Origin: Croceivirga sp.
Lineage (GTDB): Bacteria; Bacteroidota; Bacteroidia; Flavobacteriales; Flavobacteriaceae
Assembly: GCA_028284935.1 (NCBI GenBank)
Contig: JANQQQ010000010.1
Coordinates: 1 to 64,000 of the forward strand
DNA: 64,000 nt
Direction: 5' to 3'
Both the position numbers and the translations under genes were made by a program. The notes beneath the pieces were generated by a model. That model was given only the letters and a program-made list of their open reading frames with translations. It ran no database searches and was not told the DNA's origin. Positions within the stretch are counted from its first letter, which is position 1, and the number at the start of each line of letters is the position of its first letter. Positions 55,778 to 64,000 of this stretch are shown here, one piece after another.

Positions 55778-56879
55778 TTATCCATCTTTAGAAAATCCTG
55801 CAAGGGGTACATTTGTCTACAATTTGATACAACAGTTTTGTAAGTTGGGACATGGGGTGACCGTAATATCCCCAAAAAGTTTTTTATCTAAAGGAGCAAA
55901 AAAAGTTGAGTCCTATGGCGAAGAGAACTGTACGGTTTATCGCCCAATGATGTTTTCTTTTTCCAATCGTAATATACTAGGATTCAACACCTATTTATTA
56001 GGCCAAAAGACAGCTGTAGAATCGGTAAAAAAAGTTGTTACATCACAAAATTTGGTATTTGATGTTATTTACTGTCATTTTCTTACTAATGCCATAGTTG
56101 CTCAAAGAGCTTTAGGAAAATTTAAGAAACCTATATTCGCTGCCATTGGGGAATATGACAATCTAAATGTGCGAAGAAATTATTATAGCACTTCAACGTA
56201 TAAAAAGTATCTAGATAATGTTTCAGGATTTATTGCGGTATCTCCTAAAATAAAGGAAAGGCTTATTGAACACGGAGCGGACAAAAGAAAAATTATTGTT
56301 GAACCGAATGCCGTGGATTTTGAATTGTTTTATCCAAGAAGAAAAGAGGAAATGAGGATAAAATATGGGCTCCCACTAGATAAGAAATTAGTCATATTTG
56401 TTGGTCGTTTTCTGGAAAATAAGGGACCACTTCGAGTGTTAAAGGCAGTTGAGTGCAATCAGGAATTAGGCGCTATTTTTGTTGGAGGAGGTCCACAAAA
56501 AGTCGAAGGAAAGGTTGTTGTTTTTAATAAAAAAGTAGCTAGAGAGGAAGTTCCGGAATTACTATCAGCCGCAGACCTTTTTGTGCTTCCAACCTTGCAT
56601 GAAGGTTCTTGTAATGCCATTGTTGAGGCAATGGCCTGTGGATTGCCAATAATTTCATCGGATATACCTGAGATACAATTTCAATGCGATCCTTCTTTTT
56701 CCATTTTGGTCGATCCCTTGGATGTAAAAGCCTTGGAAAGTGCTATAGATTCGATTATTAGTAATGAGAACAGAAGAGCAGAAATGTCCAAGAACGCCTT
56801 GCAATACTCAAAGAATTTTGAAATTGGTGAAAGGGCCATGAGCATACTGAATTTTATTCAGGGTAAGTCAAAAGAATAA
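55752..56879 (+). CDS. GT4 glycosyltransferase
   Basis: 375 residues. KILVVSDNYPSLENPARGTFV (2-22) is the glycine-rich acceptor region, KLVIFVGRFLENKGPLRVL opens the donor domain and LPTLHEGSCNAIVEAMACGLPI holds the donor-binding Glu pair. It lies in a run with the polymerase and flippase, so it most likely builds the same repeat unit. Confidence 0.9.
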   Translation: MKILVVSDNYPSLENPARGTFVYNLIQQFCKLGHGVTVISPKSFLSKGAKKVESYGEENCTVYRPMMFSFSNRNILGFNTYLLGQKTAVESVKKVVTSQNLVFDVIYCHFLTNAIVAQRALGKFKKPIFAAIGEYDNLNVRRNYYSTSTYKKYLDNVSGFIAVSPKIKERLIEHGADKRKIIVEPNAVDFELFYPRRKEEMRIKYGLPLDKKLVIFVGRFLENKGPLRVLKAVECNQELGAIFVGGGPQKVEGKVVVFNKKVAREEVPELLSAADLFVLPTLHEGSCNAIVEAMACGLPIISSDIPEIQFQCDPSFSILVDPLDVKALESAIDSIISNENRRAEMSKNALQYSKNFEIGERAMSILNFIQGKSKE

Positions 56880-56922
56880 GTGATAGGGCTTACTACACTA
56901 GAAAAACTAATACAACTGTTGG

Positions 56923-58380
56923 ATGAGTCTTAGCGGGAAAATTAAGCATGCAGGTAAATGGCAGTCATTTTCGGTCTTATCCCTAAGCGTTTTACAGATT
57001 CTTTATTTTTCCATTATGACCAGGCTTTTGTTTAAAGAAGATTATGGTCTAATGGCTATTATCAATGCAATTATAGGTATTGGTAATATTTTTATACTGG
57101 GGGGCATGGGAACCGCACTAATACAGCGAAAGGAAATCAATAACAGACATGTTAATGGAGCCTTGCAAACCAACCTATTAATAGGAGTCATACTCTATGC
57201 CGTTTTTTACACGATTGCTCCATTTATTGCTTCGGCATACAATGACCTTAGGTTGGATAATCTTATTAAAGTATCGTCCTTGAATCTCATATTGCTTGCG
57301 GTAATCAATATATCATCCAATTTGCTATTTAAACATTACTTGTTTAGAAATGTCGCAATAGTCAATATTATCTCAAATTTAATTGGGTATGGTACCGGTG
57401 TTTATTTGGCAATGAGTGGCTATGGAGTATGGTCTCTTGTTATTGCAACCCTTATTGCCTCCTTACTAACCGCCATTGCTTTGTTTTATTTAGCTCCAAT
57501 AAGCGTCAGCTTGAGGGTTCACTATAAAGAGGCCCGTGAGTTGTTTGGTTTTGGTTTTGGCATAATATTGTTGACGTTTAGTAGTTTTTTATCGAGAAAT
57601 GGGTTGAATCTAATATTTGGAAAAATCTTTGCACAAGATATACTTGGTGTCTATGAGAGAACTGCTAGGGTAAAGGAAATACCTAGTGAATTTCTTTCTA
57701 AGATTATGAATCAAGTTATGTTTCCTGTGATGTCCGAAATCCAGGATGAGAATGAAAGGTTGATTAAAATATATAAATTTGGGTTGGGGTTTAGCAACTC
57801 AATTATGATTCCCGCTACGGTTTTTCTAGTTTTGTTTTCGGCAGAAATTGTTCAAATCCTGATGGGAGCAAATTGGCCGGAAGCGGTTTTGCCCCTGCAA
57901 ATTATGTTTTTTATTCTAACCTTCAGTAATGCTGGAAAAACCACGGATGAAGTTATTAAGGCCAAAGGCCTTGTTTATAAAAATGTCACTCGCAAGTATA
58001 TCTTTACAGTAATCATTTTAGTGCTTTCCGGTGTTTTGGGCTATTTATACGGAATTAATGGTGCGGCCGTTGGAATTGTAATAAGCCATTTTATAAACTA
58101 TGTAATGATGATTGTTTTGGTAAAAAATGTTTTTAGGGGATCTATTGGAGAATATTTTTATCAGCCCTTGGTGGCAGGATTGAAATTGGGACTGTATTTA
58201 GGTATTTTGATCTTTGCATATAAATATATATTCAATTTATGGGGAAAAACAGATGTCACAATGTTTTTTGTATTTATGGTAGGGGTGCTGATATTATGTG
58301 CTGTTTTTTTAAAGTTTAAACCTTCCGTATTTGGGCAATATTTGGAATTGGCGTACAGCAATGCGTTGAAAAGAGGGTAA
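56923..58380 (+). CDS. Wzx-like polysaccharide flippase (WzxC type)
   Basis: 485 residues with about twelve to fourteen hydrophobic segments and no long soluble domain. The start KIKHAGKWQSFSVLSLSV and MTRLLFKEDYGLMAI, followed by IQRKEINNRHVNGAL, match the polysaccharide export family of WzxC. It would move lipid-linked repeat units across the inner membrane. Convergent with the SGNH gene; 77 bases separate them. Confidence 0.92.
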   Translation: MSLSGKIKHAGKWQSFSVLSLSVLQILYFSIMTRLLFKEDYGLMAIINAIIGIGNIFILGGMGTALIQRKEINNRHVNGALQTNLLIGVILYAVFYTIAPFIASAYNDLRLDNLIKVSSLNLILLAVINISSNLLFKHYLFRNVAIVNIISNLIGYGTGVYLAMSGYGVWSLVIATLIASLLTAIALFYLAPISVSLRVHYKEARELFGFGFGIILLTFSSFLSRNGLNLIFGKIFAQDILGVYERTARVKEIPSEFLSKIMNQVMFPVMSEIQDENERLIKIYKFGLGFSNSIMIPATVFLVLFSAEIVQILMGANWPEAVLPLQIMFFILTFSNAGKTTDEVIKAKGLVYKNVTRKYIFTVIILVLSGVLGYLYGINGAAVGIVISHFINYVMMIVLVKNVFRGSIGEYFYQPLVAGLKLGLYLGILIFAYKYIFNLWGKTDVTMFFVFMVGVLILCAVFLKFKPSVFGQYLELAYSNALKRG

Positions 58381-58457
58381 TACCCGTATTTTACCTCTTG
58401 CCTATAGCCTCACTACCCAATATTTAGATCAAAACTGCTTGGTTGTTCGTCCGCACC

Positions 58458-59324
58458 TTACGGCATGATATAATTCTTAATGTACTTTGTAAATTTCTCT
58501 GCTCCTTTTTTATTTAAGTGAGAACCTCCAAGCCAATCATTATTTGGATCAAGGACTGCATCAATATCAGGACCGTTAAAATTGTATAATTTTATTTTGG
58601 TAGATTGATGATAATCCATTTCATATGGACCAATAGATTGATTGTTTCGAGTATTTCTGAAACCTGGCATCTCAATTAATATTAGTTCAATATTATTTTG
58701 GTCACAAAGTTGTGCCATCTGTTTTATGTATTCGGAATTTCGGTATTCTGAAAAGGGAATAGTACCTGTAATTTCCTTTTTTTTTGTCTTGTCCGCTACC
58801 GTTCTCGTAATGCGCAATTGTCCTTGTACAATCTCAGCATTCCTATGTTCTGAACTTATAATTTTCTTAATCAATTCGATGAAAAGCCATTTAAATTTTA
58901 CTACAGGTAAATCAGTCAATTTATAGGTATAATCTGATTTTGTAAATTGAACGATAGGGTGAATCTTATTTTTTTCAAAAATATTCTCTCTGTATGAACC
59001 AATGCCAAGTACTACTCGTGTAGGTTTTGTTTGGGCAATCTCTAAATACTCAAACAGTTGAATATAATTGGTGTTCAGACTAGCTCCTCCTAGTGCTAAA
59101 TTATAAGTGTTATTTGGATCACTGGACAATAACCTGGAATCAATACCATCCATGGCCAGACTATTACCTAAGATGATATTTTCATAGGTTGGCTTTTTTA
59201 GGTTTAAAGCTTCAATTCTTTTAGAAAAATTCCAGTCAAATTTTTGGATAATAATTAGGTAAAATATATTTATCAGGAGAAATGATAGTATAAATAAACC
59301 AATTTTGAAGATGAATTTTTGCAT
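58458..59324 (-). CDS. SGNH-like membrane-anchored acyl-transfer partner
   Basis: 288 residues with an N-terminal membrane anchor (about 5-27). NIILGNSLAMDG has the block I Ser (Ser55), and NDWLGGSHLNKKG near the end supplies the Asp263 and His269 pair, spaced as in SGNH/GDSL folds. ELILIEMPGF is a typical strand between them. In size and anchor it resembles DltD or AlgX-type helpers of MBOAT acyltransferases. It is only 4 bases downstream of the MBOAT gene, so the pair should act together to O-acylate the polymer outside the cytoplasm. Confidence 0.8.
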   Translation of the reverse strand: MQKFIFKIGLFILSFLLINIFYLIIIQKFDWNFSKRIEALNLKKPTYENIILGNSLAMDGIDSRLLSSDPNNTYNLALGGASLNTNYIQLFEYLEIAQTKPTRVVLGIGSYRENIFEKNKIHPIVQFTKSDYTYKLTDLPVVKFKWLFIELIKKIISSEHRNAEIVQGQLRITRTVADKTKKKEITGTIPFSEYRNSEYIKQMAQLCDQNNIELILIEMPGFRNTRNNQSIGPYEMDYHQSTKIKLYNFNGPDIDAVLDPNNDWLGGSHLNKKGAEKFTKYIKNYIMP

Positions 59325-59328
59325 TGAC

Positions 59329-60777
59329 TTAGAATTGAAAATAAATGAAATCTTGTTCAGAACCGCCCAGCAATAGCGTTAGTGTGAAAAGCAGTGAGTA
59401 AAATGACCATCTAATAATAGGAGACCATTTAAAACCAAGTCTTTCTAAGGGATATTTCGAATCTCGCCCAACCCATTCAATAAAGATGAACACAAGTAAA
59501 AGCAATAAGACAATCATAAAACTAAAGTTATTGCTGATGATTGGAGCTTCAAAAAGACTTGACGAAAAAATACCTGAAATATAGCTTAATGCGTGTTCAA
59601 TATTATTTGCTCTGAAAAATATCCACGCAAAAACAGTTAAACTGAACGTGACTAACATTTTTAAAAACTCTTTAATACTAGGTAAGAAATTCCCTTTCGC
59701 CACAATATCCAAATTGGTTCGATTTTTTTTGGTAAGTAATAGTGGTAAAAAATAAATAGCGTTTAATGCTCCCCAAACAATAAAAGTCCAATTAGCCCCA
59801 TGCCAAAACCCACTAACAATAAAAATTATAAAAGTATTTCTTACTTTCATCCTAGTACTACCACGACTACCACCTAATGGAATATATAGATAGTCTCTAA
59901 ACCAAGTCGAAAGCGAAATATGCCACCTTCTCCAAAATTCAGCAATGTCTCTTGAGAAATATGGAAAAGCAAAATTTTGCATTAAATTAAAGCCAAATAA
60001 TCGAGATGTACCTATTGCTATATCTGAGTAACCTGAGAAGTCCCCATAAATTTGGAAAGTGAAGAACAATACTCCTAAAAGAAGAGTGCTGCCATTCATG
60101 TCTGTTGAATTATTGAAAATCTGGTTGGCAAATTCAGCGCAATTGTCGGCAATGACCATTTTTTTGAACAATCCCCAAAGTATTTGACGCATACCATCAA
60201 CTGCTTTCGAATAGTCAAAAATTCGTTTTTTATAGAATTGGGGTAATAGATTTGTGGCCCTTTCAATTGGTCCTGCAACTAATTGCGGGAAGAAACTCAC
60301 AAATGCAGAAAAGGCAATAAAATCCTTAGTTGGTTCAAGTTTCTTTTTAAAGACGTCAATAGTATAACTTAATGTCTGAAATGTGTAGAAACTAATACCT
60401 ACCGGAAGAATTATATTTAGCGAATTTGCTTTTAATTCCGTACCGAAAAATGAAAATGCAGTTATAAAGTTCTCAAGAAAGAAATTGTAGTATTTGAAAA
60501 AACCTAAAAACCCAAGGTTGACCAAAATACTTGTCCATAATAAAGCTTTTCTTGTAAGTTGATTTTCTTCATTTCTTAGTTTTTGTCCAATGGTAAAGTC
60601 AACAATGGTACTGAATAAAATTAGTGACAAAAATCGCCAATCCCACCAACCGTAGAATAAGTAACTTGCAGCAACTATAAGAGCATTTTGTAGTTTTAGG
60701 TGTTTATTTGCAAGTAACCAATAAAGTGCAAAAACTATTGGCAAAAAAATCGCGAAGTCTATTGAATTGAACAGCAT
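59329..60777 (-). CDS. MBOAT O-acyltransferase (AlgI/DltB-like)
   Basis: 482 residues with about ten membrane segments. RRWHISLSTWFRDYLYIPLGG (in two parts, His286) and SGFWHGANWTF (His326) are the MBOAT signatures, the second His being catalytic. Members pass acyl groups, usually acetyl, across the membrane to polysaccharides. With the SGNH gene it forms a two-gene unit inserted between plus-strand genes. Region is clearly A+T-rich. Confidence 0.92.
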   Translation of the reverse strand: MLFNSIDFAIFLPIVFALYWLLANKHLKLQNALIVAASYLFYGWWDWRFLSLILFSTIVDFTIGQKLRNEENQLTRKALLWTSILVNLGFLGFFKYYNFFLENFITAFSFFGTELKANSLNIILPVGISFYTFQTLSYTIDVFKKKLEPTKDFIAFSAFVSFFPQLVAGPIERATNLLPQFYKKRIFDYSKAVDGMRQILWGLFKKMVIADNCAEFANQIFNNSTDMNGSTLLLGVLFFTFQIYGDFSGYSDIAIGTSRLFGFNLMQNFAFPYFSRDIAEFWRRWHISLSTWFRDYLYIPLGGSRGSTRMKVRNTFIIFIVSGFWHGANWTFIVWGALNAIYFLPLLLTKKNRTNLDIVAKGNFLPSIKEFLKMLVTFSLTVFAWIFFRANNIEHALSYISGIFSSSLFEAPIISNNFSFMIVLLLLLVFIFIEWVGRDSKYPLERLGFKWSPIIRWSFYSLLFTLTLLLGGSEQDFIYFQF

Positions 60778-61923
60778 TGATTTATCAGTTTATAGTTTCT
60801 AACATTTTTCTTAAACATAACACAGCGAGCCGTATTCTGTGAAGTTCGAAGAATCTTTCGGAAATTTAAGAAAAAGTTAGGGCTACATTGGTTGTGCTAT
60901 ATTAATTCTATCCAAAACTGAGATACCTTGATTTTTATTGTGTTGGGAGGAGGTCATTTTTGGCTAGGATACAATTGTATCAATACAAAATGGGGGCAAT
61001 TGTAAGGGTCGAATTATGTGCATACAGCCAATAATTTCGCCTAGGCTTTTATGAGAAGCCAGCACTAACAGGTTTTGATACGATAATTGATTCTCTTGAA
61101 CAGCTATATAAGGTGGTGATACAATTTATTTCATCCACTAACCGAGAAAGAATTGAAAAAAAATATAAGGAGTTGACGATTCTTTGTTAAAAAAGGTAGT
61201 GGACAAATCCATAGAACTAGATTGCCCTTGCGCGGTTTTAATCTTATCAAAGGAAAAGTACCTTGGAGCTTAAACTCGATAGCTAAGATGGAGGTTGTTT
61301 TAATAAATTCCATTTTGAAACCTTTTGTAAACTTTCTAAAGATAAGTACGATAGATTGTTCTGAACATTTCTTCTTTCATGAGGGTTAGTTAAAATCTAC
61401 TATTTATCCGTACATCCTTTGCATGAAATTTGGATTTCCCAATGGTAATGAGGCCATTTAAAGACCGAGGAATTATTGTCGTTTATTATGGTGGTAGTTA
61501 ATTATTAATGTTTTTTGGCATTAATCTACTTCCGTAAGCCTTTGAGTTAATACTATCTTACTTTCAACAGTCGACGCCCTAGGCAGACATTTTTCTTGGT
61601 CCAAAATTCCCAAAGTTGTTTGGTATTGCATACCTGCAAGAGTTTAATACGCTACCAACTATGATTGATCAGTAATGATAGCTGTATAGGGTTCATCGGA
61701 ATTGGTTATTTCTTCGTTGAAACCTAAACGATTTGTTAAAAAACAGTGTATTTCATCGAATAAAAAAAACGGTGAAATCCAAAAACATGGTTCGTTGCGT
61801 AAAAGGTTTGGTGTCAAATGGGTATTTCGTCGAAAAACTGATGCCATTTGCCGATAATTATTGAAATTAAAATATTTTTATAACCCGAATTTACTTGTCA
61901 AGTAACTTAATCTATTTAACCCT
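60778..61923. other. 1.1-kb region with decayed coding stretches
   Basis: No intact gene. Several short frames have protein-like composition but are broken: a forward one near 61030-61189 (includes YEKPALTGFDTIIDSLEQLY), overlapping forward ones at 61187-61387, and a reverse one at 61521-61653 (includes MQYQTTLGILDQEKC). None is recognised. I read the region as a graveyard of one or more genes, although A+T-rich chance frames are possible. Confidence 0.4.
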
Positions 61924-63432
61924 ATGAAATCTTATATTCACAATTCCTTAGTATTGTTATGCTTTATTTGCAGTTTTATATTACTAATTTCTTGTAGTAA
62001 GGATTCAGATTTATTTAACGAGTATGTCCTCTCAGACATTGAAACAGAGCCTATAGAAAATGCCGATGGTGATGGTACTGACGATACTGACGGTACTGAT
62101 GAAAGTAGTGAAGACGAGGAAAATGAGTCAACAACACCAACTTCTAAAGATAGTGGTGTTAATTTATTACTGAATGGAACTTTTGAAAATTCAGATGAAT
62201 GGGATTTGTTAAACGGGAGTACTGTTTCAGGAGGTGTTCTAACCATCGTCGCCAACGGTTCCATAGGTAACATTGAATACAATTGGTCCGCTCTATACAC
62301 CAATGTGTTGAACGAACAGTACTACGCTACTCGGAGATTCAGAATGACTTTTGATGCCAGGCAAACTAGCGGTAGTGGAGAGCTTCAAATCGGGCAAAGG
62401 TTCAACTCAGCTTTTGATCAAGTTATTACAGACACTTGGACAACCTATACTGTTGATTTTGATGGCAATGTTAGCAATGGTGGTAACGATATAAATATAG
62501 GTGGAAGAGACGTTGGTGATACGTTTGAGATCGATAATATCACCATGGAAATTATCGGGGATACTTCTAATCCCAGAATTCCGGGACAACCAGCACAAGT
62601 AACATTTTTTGCGGACTTTGAATTTGCGACTTACGGGTATAACCAATGGGGAGCCAATGGTGCTAATCCTACAGAGGTAAACCAATTCGAAGTCGACCAT
62701 GGTGAACCAAGAACGACCGACCATCCAGATTCACCGCTAAAGGCTGGGCGTAATGGTACTGGAACGGCTATATGGCTTGGTCAGTATAACAACAACCTTA
62801 CAAGAAATGAAATTGGAAGAGATGTATCGTTACCGTTCGGTGAACATTGGATTGGTTTTTCATTTTATGTGCAGGATTCCCTGCCTGACTCTAGGATGTT
62901 GATGCAAAACAGGAACTTAGCACCTGGCGGTAGCTCCACAGTTAACTCAATTTCTATGAGGCAGGATAATGATACTGGAGATATATATTTTAGCCTTGCT
63001 ACTGATGTTAACTCTGTAGACCAAACAAGAGAATCTTTGGGAACTTGGAACGGAGCAGGTACAAATACCTCAAGCCATTTTTCCGACTATAAATTTCGTG
63101 CATGGAATGATGTGGTGATACATTACAAAGCAGCTTTTGGGGCAAATTATACAGGACCCGACACTTCAGCCCTTTCCGAAGTTTTCGGTTATGATCCTAG
63201 AAGCGATGGTTTTATCGAAATATGGGTCAATGGCAACAAAGTTGTTGACCATGTCGGAACTACCATATATCGTTATGAAAGGCGAGGTGGTGAAATAAGG
63301 CTCGGCATGACCGGTAATATAGGTACTTATTGGAGTGATTCCTTTTCACCACAGGGAAATGTTTATTACGACAACTATAAAATATGGGTAGGGCCAAACG
63401 GAAGTTATGAAGAAATGGATCCCAATAGATAA
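61924..63432 (+). CDS. Heparin lyase I-like secreted lipoprotein with N-terminal carbohydrate-binding module
   Basis: 502 residues. Lipoprotein signal (about 1-25, lipobox ISC), an acidic linker (about 35-75, Asp/Glu/Thr rich), a CBM-type jellyroll (about 80-215, LLLNGTFENSDEWDLL to FEIDNITMEI), then a beta-jellyroll lyase domain (about 225-495) with WIGFSFYVQD, AWNDVVIHYKAAFG, FIEIWVNGNKVVDH and the end YYDNYKIWVGPNG. This order fits the polysaccharide lyase group of heparin lyase I / glucuronan lyase type. Being on the surface, it could trim or release a uronic-acid polymer, perhaps the cell's own. Substrate unknown. Confidence 0.82.
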   Translation: MKSYIHNSLVLLCFICSFILLISCSKDSDLFNEYVLSDIETEPIENADGDGTDDTDGTDESSEDEENESTTPTSKDSGVNLLLNGTFENSDEWDLLNGSTVSGGVLTIVANGSIGNIEYNWSALYTNVLNEQYYATRRFRMTFDARQTSGSGELQIGQRFNSAFDQVITDTWTTYTVDFDGNVSNGGNDINIGGRDVGDTFEIDNITMEIIGDTSNPRIPGQPAQVTFFADFEFATYGYNQWGANGANPTEVNQFEVDHGEPRTTDHPDSPLKAGRNGTGTAIWLGQYNNNLTRNEIGRDVSLPFGEHWIGFSFYVQDSLPDSRMLMQNRNLAPGGSSTVNSISMRQDNDTGDIYFSLATDVNSVDQTRESLGTWNGAGTNTSSHFSDYKFRAWNDVVIHYKAAFGANYTGPDTSALSEVFGYDPRSDGFIEIWVNGNKVVDHVGTTIYRYERRGGEIRLGMTGNIGTYWSDSFSPQGNVYYDNYKIWVGPNGSYEEMDPNR

Positions 63433-63520
63433 ATAAGATATAGAAGCAAGAAGAAAATAGCAGGGTACTGGACTGGTTTTTTTCTAGCAATAAGCACTTA
63501 TAAGATTACACCTCCATAGG

Positions 63521-63661
63521 ATGTACAATTTTTCCGATAGACCTTTGGGTTTAATCCACAATCTCAATAATGTGTGCTATTGGAAGAATAATAGTAATGA
63601 AGATTTAAGCCCTAGGATTGAGTCCCAGCGGGAATTGGCTCGAACGGTTCATGAGCATTAG
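63521..63661 (+). other. Small open frame, 46 residues, ahead of a terminator
   Basis: ATG 63521 to TAG 63661. The peptide starts MYNFSDRPLGLIHNLNN and ends with a charged Glu/Arg-rich part. The terminator begins 12 bases downstream. It may be a small gene or the remnant of a larger one; no family recognised. Confidence 0.28.
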
Positions 63662-63672
63662 GCAAAACAAAT

Positions 63673-63703
63673 AAAAATCCTGACGATTCCGTTGGGATTT
63701 TTT
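63673..63703. terminator. Bidirectional hairpin terminator
   Basis: AAAAATCC (63673-63680) pairs with GGATTTTT (63695-63702) around a 14-base loop, with T runs on both strands. It closes the UDP-sugar dehydrogenase gene on the minus strand (19 bases past its stop) and any plus-strand transcript from the lyase. Confidence 0.65.
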
Positions 63704-63721
63704 AGTTTATTGTTTTAGATA

Positions 63722-64000
63722 TCAAAGTCTGGCATCCACACGTTCTTTTATGATCCCTTTTACATCGTAAAGGACGCCTGTTTCTTTTAGTAAATCCCTT
63801 AAGTTCAACTGCAAAAACTCTTGATGGGCAACGGCAAGTACAATGGCATCGAATTTACTTTTTGGTATTTCTCTGGTAGTATCCATACCATATTCATGTT
63901 TTACCTCGGATGGAGAGGCCCATGGATCAAATACGGTAACCTCTGTTCCATAACTTTTTAAGTTGTTGATTACATCCACGGCCTTTGTATTGCGAACATC
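63722..64000 (-). CDS. UDP-sugar dehydrogenase, C-terminal part (cut by window)
   Basis: The reverse frame is open to the window edge, giving 93 residues of the C-terminal NDP-binding domain: DVRNTKAVDVINNLKSYG, VTVFDPWASPSEVKHEYG and a final DVKGIIKERVDARL. This matches the UDP-glucose/GDP-mannose dehydrogenase family, closest in style to the WbpO/TviB group that oxidises UDP-GlcNAc or UDP-GalNAc to the uronic acid. The GTG/M at 63979 is not the true start, since the coding frame continues beyond 64000. Gene order suggests a second uronic acid in the polymer. Confidence 0.85.
   Translation of the reverse strand, partial: DVRNTKAVDVINNLKSYGTEVTVFDPWASPSEVKHEYGMDTTREIPKSKFDAIVLAVAHQEFLQLNLRDLLKETGVLYDVKGIIKERVDARL

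Overview
This window looks like chromosome from a marine member of the Flavobacteriaceae (phylum Bacteroidota), perhaps near Zobellia, Maribacter or Arenibacter; the genus is a guess. The reasons are the gene content (bacillithiol synthase BshA, Bacteroidota-type LptD, PG_1098-type methyltransferase, RsmE, a NagZ-beta-lactamase fusion, many lipoproteins), Bacteroidota -7 boxes (TAnnTTTG) ahead of several genes, frequent TTG starts, and a low G+C content. I see no rRNA, tRNA, CRISPR array or intact insertion sequence.

Bases 1-35923 are ordinary housekeeping and envelope chromosome. They begin with a cut-off purple-acid-phosphatase-like gene, then a coupled trio (deoxyribonucleotidase, esterase, VanX-like dipeptidase), a collagen-repeat lipoprotein and a block of envelope and RNA-modification genes (PG_1098 methyltransferase, AI-2E transporter, DUF4159, DUF1223, RsmE). 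Next come a leucine-rich-repeat-like lipoprotein, tsaD divergent from tamB, pfkA-gap, an N-acetylglucosamine kinase, ridA-lptD, and a long forward run: amidase, MlaD, two Fe-S oxidoreductases, a LamG protein, a conserved 160-residue protein, the GH3-beta-lactamase fusion, bshA, a small lipoprotein and an OmpA protein. Much of this serves the outer membrane and peptidoglycan: LptD, TamB, MlaD, amidase and NagZ-like hydrolase.

Bases 35924-64000 are an accessory surface-polysaccharide locus, more A+T-rich, with genes in both orientations and decayed gene pieces between them. A minus-strand assembly run (54177 to 46509) carries a GT4, a heparinase-like protein with no visible export signal, a second GT4, wecB, wecC and the initiating sugar transferase. 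WecB plus WecC would supply UDP-ManNAcA. A plus-strand run (54569 to 58380) carries a Wzy-like polymerase, a GT4 and a Wzx-like flippase. An SGNH-MBOAT pair probably O-acylates the polymer. A secreted heparin-lyase-I-like lipoprotein and a second UDP-sugar dehydrogenase (cut by the window end) lie at the right side.

The least explained part is a compact five-gene minus-strand cassette at 39408-44375: SDR, SMP-30-type lactonase, GT2 with an extra Rossmann domain, ATP-grasp ligase and a KduD-like SDR. It has its own -7 box. The gene set suggests that an oxidised sugar or sugar acid is made, ligated to something and transferred to the polymer, but this is inference. Traces of rearrangement include a cysQ fragment, a truncated LytTR membrane domain, and several short coding-like stretches in gene-free gaps.
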